Assembly (NCBI GenBank): GCA_015232955.1
Contig: JADFYS010000067.1
Coordinates: 1 to 8,871 of the forward strand
Source of the DNA: Gammaproteobacteria bacterium
Lineage (GTDB): Bacteria; Pseudomonadota; Gammaproteobacteria; Thiohalomonadales; Thiohalomonadaceae
Length of the DNA stretch: 8,871 nucleotides
Reading direction: 5' to 3'
The translations under genes and the position numbers were made by a program. Of the stretch, positions 1 through 6,863 are shown piece by piece (the stretch's first letter is position 1; every line of letters begins with the position of its first letter). A model generated the notes under the pieces. It ran no database searches. It was not told the DNA's origin and saw only the letters and a program-made list of their open reading frames with translations.

Positions 1-1
1 T

Positions 2-1342
2 GACCCCCCCTATTTCGGTTTTGAGATCCCTGATGCACCGGGAAAATATTTCTATGTCTGGCTCGACGCCCCCATCGGTTATATGGCCAGCTTTAAACAT
101 CTTTGCAAAAAAAGGCGTGATCTCTCCTTTGATGATTACTGGGGAGCGGCAAGCAAAGCGGAGCTGTACCACTTTATTGGGAAGGATATCGCCTATTTTC
201 ACACCCTCTTCTGGCCGGCGATGTTAATGGGTGCCGGTTTTCGCGCACCGACCGCGGTCTTCTGTCACGGCTTTTTAACGGTCAACGGCACCAAGATGTC
301 GAAGTCACGAGGCACCTTTATCAAGGCGAGGAGTTGGCTCGAACACCTCAATCCGGAGGCGCTTCGCTACTACTTTGCGGCGAAACTTGGCTCGGGTATT
401 GATGATATTGATCTCAATCTTGAAGATTTTACCCAGAAGATTAACTCCGATCTTGTGGGGAAGGTGGTCAATATCGCCAGTCGCTGTGCCGGTTTTATCC
501 ATAAGCTGCATGGGGGGCGACTCGCATCCCACCTCGACAATCCCGAGTTGCTGAAATCGGCCGTCGCCAAAGGGGAGGAGATTGCCGACCTCTATCAGCG
601 ACGGGAGTATGGTCAGGCGATGCGGGCGGTGATGAAGATAGCGGATGAGGCCAATCAGTATATTGATGAGAAGAAGCCGTGGGTTTTAGCCAAAAGAGAG
701 GATGGTGCTCAGGAGGTACAGGAGATCTGTACCGTGGGGCTGAATATGTTTCGGATCATTGTCGCTTATCTCAAGCCGGTGCTGCCGCAACTGGCAGCTT
801 CATCCGAGCAGTTCTTAAATGTTGAGGAGATGAACTGGAATAGTCTCCGTTGGCCACTCCTCAACCATGTGATTGCTGACTTTAAACCGCTGATGACCCG
901 TATTGAAGCGAGTAGTGTTGCGGCGATGGTCGCAGCCTCGAAAGCGGATCTCCAAGAGCGGGAGGAGAAGAGGAGTACCGCGACGCCTGAACCCGCTTCG
1001 ATTGAGCCGGTTGCGGAGACGATTCACTATGATGATTTTGCCAAGATCGATCTTCGGGTGGTGACGATTGTCGCTGCGGAAGCGGTGGAGGGGGCGGATA
1101 AGCTACTCTCTTTACAGCTCGATCTGGGCGATGGTCAGCGCCATGTTTTTGCGGGAATTAAATCGGCGTATCAGCCCGAGGATCTGATAGGTAGAAAGAC
1201 GATTATGATCGCCAATCTCGCTCCGCGCAAGATGCGTTTTGGCCTCTCCGAGGGGATGGTGTTGGCGGCCGGCCCCGGTGGCAAAGAGATCTTTCTCCTC
1301 TCTCCCGATGAGGGCGCTACTGCCGGGATGAGGGTGCGTTAA
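2..1342 (+). CDS. metG: Methionyl-tRNA synthetase, C-terminal part (5' truncated by window edge)
   Basis: This enzyme charges tRNA-Met with methionine in the cytoplasm. The reading frame is open from base 2, so the start codon and roughly 230 N-terminal residues (compared with the 677-residue E. coli enzyme) lie outside the window; 446 residues are visible. The first visible residues match the class I catalytic core (YFYVWLDAPIGYMASF). The KMSKS signature loop lies at 293-307. The helical anticodon-binding domain follows: Asn and Arg of VVNIASR and Trp of KKPW match E. coli N391, R395 and W461, with the same 70-residue Asn-to-Trp spacing. After a charged, Ala/Pro-containing linker, the last ~105 residues (from about 1024) form the Trbp111/EMAPII-like tRNA-binding and dimerisation domain (FAKIDLRVV, APRKMRFGLSEGM). 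The stop codon is TAA at 1340-1342. Only one base separates it from the convergent gene on the other strand. The internal ATG at base 83 lies inside the catalytic core and is not a real start. Confidence 0.97.
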   Translation, partial: DPPYFGFEIPDAPGKYFYVWLDAPIGYMASFKHLCKKRRDLSFDDYWGAASKAELYHFIGKDIAYFHTLFWPAMLMGAGFRAPTAVFCHGFLTVNGTKMSKSRGTFIKARSWLEHLNPEALRYYFAAKLGSGIDDIDLNLEDFTQKINSDLVGKVVNIASRCAGFIHKLHGGRLASHLDNPELLKSAVAKGEEIADLYQRREYGQAMRAVMKIADEANQYIDEKKPWVLAKREDGAQEVQEICTVGLNMFRIIVAYLKPVLPQLAASSEQFLNVEEMNWNSLRWPLLNHVIADFKPLMTRIEASSVAAMVAASKADLQEREEKRSTATPEPASIEPVAETIHYDDFAKIDLRVVTIVAAEAVEGADKLLSLQLDLGDGQRHVFAGIKSAYQPEDLIGRKTIMIANLAPRKMRFGLSEGMVLAAGPGGKEIFLLSPDEGATAGMRVR

Positions 1343-1343
1343 T

Positions 1344-2387
1344 CTAGGGGGTGGTTTCGCAACAGAACTCGATCTCTTCCCTCAACCGCTCTGGGATGGT
1401 GATCCCGAGTATCTCTTCGATCTGATTATGGGCAGTGATCTTCGAGACCTGATGACGCATCACCGGGATCGCTCCGGCATCTTCACCCGAGAGGACCGCG
1501 TTGGCGAGGAGCGCCGCCTCAAACCCCTCCTCTTCAGGATCGGAGCTGATACTGAGAAGGACACCGTGGCGAACCGCCAGATTGTTGGGGGCGAAGATGA
1601 GAGGCAGAGGGGACGCTTTGTGTAACGCCCGAACGAGATCGGGGTTTCTTCCGAACGGTCCTTCGGCGATCCAGATCCCCTTAACCCCAGGTGGGAGCTT
1701 TTTCAGTGCAGCGGTGAGGGCAGTGATTGTGCCCTCTATATCGCCCTGAGTGGGGGGAATTTCGGTCTCTATCGGAATGAAAGAGATCTCCGGACGGCGA
1801 AGAGATACCTCAAGATACCCCTTCACCGCACTGAGAGAGGAGGGGTAGTCGGTGTGAATCATCGCCAGTTGCCACGGATCCTTGGTGTTTATTCCGAGGA
1901 TCGAGATGACGGTATTGAGGGTATCTTCGCGGGTCTGACTATGGATAAATCCGGTGATATTGGCACCGCTGGGCTGCTCCAGTTGGGTGATGAGGTGGGC
2001 ACCCACCGGATCCGAGACAAAAAAGAAGATTTGAGGAATATCTCTTCCCTGAAGCACCTTCTGCGTCACCTGAGAGGCGAGGGTGGCGACACTCACCACA
2101 AGGTGGGGTCGGCTCCGTTGGAGTGCTGTCACCACCTTCTGCGCACCGGAAATGGCCTCTTTTTCGATATTAATCACCTCGAGAATGGTATTTTCGCCGT
2201 TAATGTACCCAAATTTGGCCAGAGCATCTTCAAAGTAACCGGTTCTTAGCTGCAGCCCGGGCAGAGTCATGGTCTCTACCACCAGTATCCTTTTAAACTC
2301 CTGCGCTGCAAGGGGGAGGGTGAAGAGTAGCAATAGCAGTAGGAAGAGAGGGGATAGATAGCTGTGGGAGCAGTTACTCCGGCTCAT
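1344..2387 (-). CDS. Periplasmic substrate-binding protein, ABC_sub_bind (TrpX-like) family
   Basis: Predicted secreted binding protein of 347 residues. A basic N-terminus and a run of leucines (residues 14-24) end in LPLAA|QE, a convincing signal peptide cut near residue 28. The mature part follows the ABC_sub_bind (PF04392) pattern: an opening ILVVETM strand, then LVVSVATLAS (residues 96-105), the hallmark VSDPVGAHLITQLEQP with GANITGF (124-147), and the C-terminal GEDAGAIPV segment (301-309). The ligand cannot be read from sequence; relatives bind amino acids or other small molecules. I chose the ATG at 2387 because AAGGAG lies seven bases upstream and the signal peptide then starts properly. 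An in-frame ATG at 2441 would prepend 18 residues with no secretory character. The start overlaps the end of the HD-GYP gene by 14 nt, so translation is probably coupled. No permease or ATPase gene is in view, which favours a sensory accessory role (inference). The C-terminus has a Cys-Cys pair (residues 342-343). The stop is TAG at 1346-1344. Confidence 0.87.
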   Translation of the reverse strand: MSRSNCSHSYLSPLFLLLLLLFTLPLAAQEFKRILVVETMTLPGLQLRTGYFEDALAKFGYINGENTILEVINIEKEAISGAQKVVTALQRSRPHLVVSVATLASQVTQKVLQGRDIPQIFFFVSDPVGAHLITQLEQPSGANITGFIHSQTREDTLNTVISILGINTKDPWQLAMIHTDYPSSLSAVKGYLEVSLRRPEISFIPIETEIPPTQGDIEGTITALTAALKKLPPGVKGIWIAEGPFGRNPDLVRALHKASPLPLIFAPNNLAVRHGVLLSISSDPEEEGFEAALLANAVLSGEDAGAIPVMRHQVSKITAHNQIEEILGITIPERLREEIEFCCETTP

Positions 2388-3426
2388 GATCTTGCTCCTT
2401 AAATTGTTCCATCGTGGTGAGTATTTGCGGCAGAATATCAAAGAAGAGCGGGATCAGATTGGGGTCAAAATGGCGTCCGCTCTCCTCTTGTAACAGCTTC
2501 AGCGCCTTTTCCAGGGGCCACGCCTTTTTGTACGGGCGGGCTGTAGTGAGGGCATCAAAGACATCGCTAATGGCGATAATGCGACCGGAGAGCGGGATAT
2601 GTTCTCTCTCCAGTTGCTGGGGATAGCCACTCCCATCCCACCGCTCGTGGTGGCTGAGTGCGATCTGGTGTGCGGACCTGAAAATTTCGGTCTCCATGCC
2701 GCTCTGGCCGATAATTTTGGCCCCGATCTCCGGGTGTTTTTTCATTTCGCTCCACTCCTTTTCGTCCAGCTTTCCCGGTTTGAGCAGGATGCTGTCGCGG
2801 ATGCCAATTTTGCCGACATCGTGCATCGGAGCGGCGTTCAGGATTAGATTCTGCTCGCTCTCACTCAGACCGTAGCGACGGGCAAGAAGCTGGGAGTAAC
2901 GGGCCATGCGCACCACATGGAGTCCGGTCTCATTGTCGCGGTACTCCGCCGCCCTTCCCAACATATTCAGGCTCTGGTGACGACTGCGCTCCAGCTCTTT
3001 GGTGCGACTGATGACCCGCTGCTCACAGTACTGCTGCTGCTTTTTAAGCTGGAGATGGGTAGAGATCCTGCGCTGGACAACGGCGGGGCGAATCGGTTTG
3101 GTGATGTAATCTACCGCCCCGAGATCAAAGCCGAGGGCCTCATCTTCATCGTTACTCATCGCGGTGAGAAAGAGAACGGGAATGGCGCGGTTTTCAGGGT
3201 GCTGTTTCAACCGGCGGCACACCTCATACCCATCCATTCCCGGCATCATGATATCGAGCAGGATTAGGTCCGGTCTCTGCTGCTCCACCCGATCCAGCGC
3301 CTCCTCCCCCGATTTGGCAAAATTGAGTTCATACGCCTCATTGAGGAGGTAGTTGAGGAGGTGAAGGTTATTGGGTTCATCATCGACCAGAAGAAGACGG
3401 AATTTGGAGGAGAGGGGAAGGGTCAC
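2374..3426 (-). CDS. Response regulator: REC receiver fused to HD-GYP cyclic-di-GMP phosphodiesterase
   Basis: Cytoplasmic two-component output protein of 350 residues, with RpfG-like architecture. Residues 9-125 are a CheY-like receiver: acidic pair D15/D16, phospho-acceptor D58 (LILLDIMMPGMDG), T88 and K110. A helical linker (about 125-155) leads to the HD-GYP domain (about 155-335). That domain has E166 and H170 (NETGLHVVRM), H202-D203 with K206 (HDVGKIGI), H231 (KKHPEIGAKI), H259-H260, the GYP loop (DGSGYP, 264-269) and D288 (ISDVFDAL). This is the full ligand set expected of an active enzyme, which hydrolyses c-di-GMP to pGpG or GMP and so lowers the signal that favours sessile growth. 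The start is GTG at 3426, overlapping the kinase stop as GTGA, with AGGAG nine bases upstream. This is typical coupled translation, and the partner kinase is almost certainly the overlapping upstream gene. The stop is at 2374, inside the next gene. A c-di-GMP specificity rather than another cyclic dinucleotide is inferred from the family. Confidence 0.95.
   Translation of the reverse strand: MTLPLSSKFRLLLVDDEPNNLHLLNYLLNEAYELNFAKSGEEALDRVEQQRPDLILLDIMMPGMDGYEVCRRLKQHPENRAIPVLFLTAMSNDEDEALGFDLGAVDYITKPIRPAVVQRRISTHLQLKKQQQYCEQRVISRTKELERSRHQSLNMLGRAAEYRDNETGLHVVRMARYSQLLARRYGLSESEQNLILNAAPMHDVGKIGIRDSILLKPGKLDEKEWSEMKKHPEIGAKIIGQSGMETEIFRSAHQIALSHHERWDGSGYPQQLEREHIPLSGRIIAISDVFDALTTARPYKKAWPLEKALKLLQEESGRHFDPNLIPLFFDILPQILTTMEQFKEQDHEPE
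2395..2400 (-). promoter_or_regulatory. Ribosome binding site (AAGGAG) fixing the start of the second binding-protein gene
   Basis: Read on the minus strand, AAGGAG is followed by the seven bases CAAGATC and then the ATG at 2387-2385. It lies inside the 3' end of the HD-GYP coding sequence. It is the strongest Shine-Dalgarno match in the operon, and it decides for the 347-residue start over the longer open frame beginning at 2441. Confidence 0.85.
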
Positions 3427-6400
3427 TGCGACGCTCTCCTCTCTTCGCGGGTGATCATCTCTCCGATTAGGGTGACCGCAGGCTTAAAATCAAAACGGGA
3501 GATAAGCTGGAGCAGCTGCTGACATTGGGGGGTGTGGCAGTGGTGGCTGAGCTTATGGATCGCATCGTCGTTATGTTCACCCTGATGAAGTGAACGCTGC
3601 AGCTGCAGTAGTAGTGGGAGAAGATCATGAGGTGAAGAGTGAAGTGGCGGTGTCGCGGTAGTGGTCGCAACGGCCAGCGTCTCCTCCATCGCTTGAATTG
3701 TGCCCTGAATAGAGTCCCGCCACTGTTTTAGATGCGGTTGCAACTCGAGTGGGGATTGTTCACCGTTAGAGATCTGGCGCAAAACGCCTTCAATCTGAGC
3801 GGTTATCGTGGCCAGATGATGGGCAGCGAGGGAGCCAGCAACCCCTTTTAGACGGTGAGCTGCGTGGTACGCGCTCTCCCACGCACACGCTGAGATCAAC
3901 CGCTCCATCTCCTCGGTGAAGCCGCTGTAGTCCTGACAAAAAAGGGTTAGGGCTTGGTGGTAATTCTCCTCTCCCATCCAGGTTGCACACCCCTCATCAC
4001 GGTTGAGGAGGGTAGCCGCTGCGTTCGTGGAAATTGGAGCTTCTGCTGCTGCGGGGGTGGTACGCCCCTCCAGCTTCAGAAGGGCCTTCATCTCCCGCTG
4101 GAGTTGGCTAAAATCGATCGGTTTGGGGACGAACGCATCACATCCCGCATCGAAGCAGATCTCGCGATCTTTTGGCGTAACGCTGGCGGTTAGGGCGACA
4201 ATCGGGGTTCTCGCCTGTTGCTGCGCCTCTTCAAAGTTACGAATTTGGCGAGTCGCCTCAAGCCCATCCATCTCTGGCATCATCATATCCATCAGGATGA
4301 GATCGTAACGGTGATTTGTGGCAGCTGCAACGGCCTCAAGACCATTGGCAACGATCGTTACCTGATGCCCCTTATCTTCGAGGCGGATGCGGGCAAGATC
4401 CTGATTGAGGGGGGTATCTTCAGCCAGCAGGATGAGAAGCGGGGGAAGAGGAGGGGTGATCCGTGAACCGGTTTCACTCTCCTCAACCACCCTGCTGGTG
4501 GTGGGAAGGGGGATCTGAAAAAAGAAGTTGCTCCCCTTTCCGATAACGCTGTTAAAGTCGATCTCCCCCCCCATCAACTCCACCAGCTCCTTAGAGATCG
4601 TCGTTCCCAGACCGGAACCCCCGTAGACCCGGCTAATACTGCCATCCTCCTGAGTGAAGCGTTCAAAGATCTGCTTCTGGCGCTCGGTCGCGATACCGAT
4701 ACCGCTGTCGATCACCTCAAACAGAACCTCTCCCGGAGTGACTGCGTTAGAGATACGGAGGGTAACCGCACCCTGTTCGGTAAATTTAAGGGCGTTGCCC
4801 AGCAGATTGTTCAGCACCTGGCGCAGACGAGATGGATCGCCGAGGAAATTACCCTGAAGAGATGACTCCAGCTCAAGGTCGAGGTTGATCCCCTTCTGTG
4901 AGGCGATCACCCAATGGGTGTCGATAATCGCCTGTGTGAGCTGCTGCAGATCAAAGGGGATCTGCTCCAGATCCATTCGTCCCCCCTCTAGTTTCGACAG
5001 GTCGAGAATATCATTGAGGAGGGTCATTAGGTGTTGAGAGGAATCGCAGACCCCCGCAATCAACCGCTGTTGACGCTGGTTCAGTTCGCTTTCACGCAGG
5101 AGTTGTGACATTCCGATGATGGCGTTCATCGGGGTACGAATCTCGTGGCTCATATTGGCGAGAAAGGTGGATTTAATCTTGCTCGCCTCCTCAGCGATCT
5201 CTTTGGCCTGAATGAGCTCCCCTTCCAGTGCCTTCTGTTGACTGATATCACGCAGGATGCCGGTGAAATGGATCTCGGTTCCAGCCGGAGACTTTACCTC
5301 AAACTCACTCAGAGAGAGGAGAAGCGGGAAGAGGGTACCGTCTTTGCGTTGACCAAAGACCTCCCGGCTCGAACCGATGAGTGAGTTGGCTTTGCGATGA
5401 TACTCCCGAAGATAGCGATCGTGTTCTCTGGCTGTATCTGGCGGCATCAGCATCTTGACATTATGCCCCATCACCTCCTCTTGTCTATAGCCAAAGATGG
5501 TCTCTGCCATCGGATTGTAGCTGAGCACCGTACCGGAGTGATCGATGGTGATAATCGCATCGGCAGCAAATTCGACTACGGCGCGAATATTGGCGGTCTG
5601 CTCCTCTACCTGTCTTGCCAGTTGATCCCGATGTTGCGTTAACTCCTCTCTTCGCTCATTGATCGCAGCAATCATGGCGTTAAATGCGATGGCGAGAGTA
5701 CCGATCTCATCCTTTTTCTCGATATTACCGATATTGACCGAGTAGTCCCCCCGGGTGAGGCGATCGGCTGCAGCTGCGAGCTCGGTTAAGGGTTGAATCA
5801 GTTGTCTTCGGATAAAGAAGATACCGATGAGGGATATCAAAAGCGCCACCAGAATCACAGAGACGATAGCTGCCCGTTGAAAGGCGGTAATGGTCTCGCT
5901 GTAGTGTTCTGAAGAGAAACCGATCCAGATGGGGATCGTCTCTCCCCCCTCTAACATCAGTCCGCTTCCACCCACCTGCTCCTCTTCTTCTCCTCTGCCG
6001 ATGATAGGCTCTTCGTCAGAGAAGATATCGGGAAGGGCGAGGTGAGTGGCGTAGCGGGGGGTAAGCCTCTCTGGCCCTGCGGCCAACGCCCCTCCCTGTA
6101 ACTGTACAAGAAGCGAAGCGTTGGCAACGGCGGCAAGTTTAGAGATCAGTCGTTGATCCAGCGGCAGTAGGGTCACCAGATTACCGCTGTGGCCAGAGCT
6201 GGTTGCTGGACGCACCACCCGAGTGATCCGCTTCAGCATAATGGTTGTGCCACTATCGGTAAAATAGGGGGGGGTATCGACATGCTCCATAAGCGTATTT
6301 TCAAATAGGGTGATCGCTTCTGGATTTTGGTAACGGCTGCTCTCACCCTTCTCATTGAACTGGTGGTAGATCCGTTCGCCATCACTGCTGTAGGAGAGAT

Positions 6401-6848
6401 AGATTCGGCTCACCGAACCATCCTCTTCGCGGATAGCCATGGTGATCGGTTCGCGCTCCGGGGTGTAGAGGGCGATAAAGTGTAACTGCCCCTCTTCCAA
6501 TCGCTGCTGCAGCAGTCGCGCCAGACGCTGCTTTTCAGGGTTGAAGAGGAGTGGCTGATAGTGCGCCGGTTTCTGATAGCGGTTGATGAGACTGGTGGCA
6601 GAGATCACGACCTCGTCCTTTACGATGCGACTGCTTAGATCCGCTAACTGTTTTCGGGTGCTCTCCAGCTCTAGCCGAACCAGTCGCGTCGCTTCGCCAA
6701 TCTGAACTCTGGCATCTTCATCTCGTAATTGTGACACAAGGTGGAAAAATATGGTGCCAATCAGAATCAGTGTGAACAGACTCGATGAGAGAACAAGGAC
6801 GATTACCTTGGTTCCAAGGGAGAGCTGCGCTACCGAAGGGGGCGTCAT
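3423..6848 (-). CDS. Hybrid sensor histidine kinase (TM-periplasmic-TM-HAMP-PAS-HisKA-HATPase-REC-HPt)
   Basis: Inner-membrane phosphorelay kinase of 1141 residues. Transmembrane helices lie at about 13-37 and 326-347, enclosing a periplasmic domain of about 290 residues that I cannot assign to a family; it has an acidic run (EEEE, 287-290). HAMP follows (about 348-400), a coiled coil, then PAS (424-535) resembling the FixL haem-PAS. HisKA carries the phosphorylated H568 (NMSHEIRTPMNAIIGM). HATPase_c has N685 (NNLLGNALKFT), D714 (DSGIGI) and the G2 box GGSGLGTT (743-750). The receiver (about 804-922) has E810/D811, phospho-acceptor D854, T887 and K909. HPt has H998 (AAHRLKGVAGS). A further ~70-residue tail contains a His/Cys cluster (1098-1109). 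All key catalytic residues are present, so it should be active, passing phosphate H568 to D854 to H998 and then to the neighbouring response regulator. The ATG at 6848 lies 15 nt after the first binding-protein stop and has only a weak purine-rich upstream stretch (AGAGAG). The layout resembles TorS and BarA, but I assign no symbol. Ligand unknown. Confidence 0.95.
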   Translation of the reverse strand: MTPPSVAQLSLGTKVIVLVLSSSLFTLILIGTIFFHLVSQLRDEDARVQIGEATRLVRLELESTRKQLADLSSRIVKDEVVISATSLINRYQKPAHYQPLLFNPEKQRLARLLQQRLEEGQLHFIALYTPEREPITMAIREEDGSVSRIYLSYSSDGERIYHQFNEKGESSRYQNPEAITLFENTLMEHVDTPPYFTDSGTTIMLKRITRVVRPATSSGHSGNLVTLLPLDQRLISKLAAVANASLLVQLQGGALAAGPERLTPRYATHLALPDIFSDEEPIIGRGEEEEQVGGSGLMLEGGETIPIWIGFSSEHYSETITAFQRAAIVSVILVALLISLIGIFFIRRQLIQPLTELAAAADRLTRGDYSVNIGNIEKKDEIGTLAIAFNAMIAAINERREELTQHRDQLARQVEEQTANIRAVVEFAADAIITIDHSGTVLSYNPMAETIFGYRQEEVMGHNVKMLMPPDTAREHDRYLREYHRKANSLIGSSREVFGQRKDGTLFPLLLSLSEFEVKSPAGTEIHFTGILRDISQQKALEGELIQAKEIAEEASKIKSTFLANMSHEIRTPMNAIIGMSQLLRESELNQRQQRLIAGVCDSSQHLMTLLNDILDLSKLEGGRMDLEQIPFDLQQLTQAIIDTHWVIASQKGINLDLELESSLQGNFLGDPSRLRQVLNNLLGNALKFTEQGAVTLRISNAVTPGEVLFEVIDSGIGIATERQKQIFERFTQEDGSISRVYGGSGLGTTISKELVELMGGEIDFNSVIGKGSNFFFQIPLPTTSRVVEESETGSRITPPLPPLLILLAEDTPLNQDLARIRLEDKGHQVTIVANGLEAVAAATNHRYDLILMDMMMPEMDGLEATRQIRNFEEAQQQARTPIVALTASVTPKDREICFDAGCDAFVPKPIDFSQLQREMKALLKLEGRTTPAAAEAPISTNAAATLLNRDEGCATWMGEENYHQALTLFCQDYSGFTEEMERLISACAWESAYHAAHRLKGVAGSLAAHHLATITAQIEGVLRQISNGEQSPLELQPHLKQWRDSIQGTIQAMEETLAVATTTATPPLHSSPHDLLPLLLQLQRSLHQGEHNDDAIHKLSHHCHTPQCQQLLQLISRFDFKPAVTLIGEMITREERRASQ
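3436..3440 (-). promoter_or_regulatory. Ribosome binding site for the REC-HD-GYP gene (GTG start)
   Basis: On the minus strand AGGAG, within GAGAGGAGAG, lies nine bases before the GTG at 3426-3424. It sits inside the last codons of the kinase gene. It supports the GTG start, which gives a receiver domain with a normal short N-terminus; no nearby in-frame ATG would do so. Confidence 0.75.
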
Positions 6849-6863
6849 CTTCTCAACTCTCTT

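Noticed and set aside
1393..1406. GGGAT-GGTG-ATCCC hairpin just after metG as a terminator
   Set aside because: The stem is only five base pairs, no T tract follows, and it lies inside the coding sequence of the convergent gene.
1854..2249. 131-residue plus-strand open frame opposite the ABC_sub_bind gene
   Set aside because: It is fully antisense to a well-supported gene and its translation has no recognisable motif. I also see no convincing ribosome binding site for it.
2388..2441. N-terminal extension of the ABC_sub_bind protein from an upstream ATG at 2441
   Set aside because: The extra 18 residues are charged and aromatic and would precede a normal signal peptide. The AAGGAG at 2400-2395 lies right for the ATG at 2387, and the longer form would overlap the HD-GYP gene by 68 bases.
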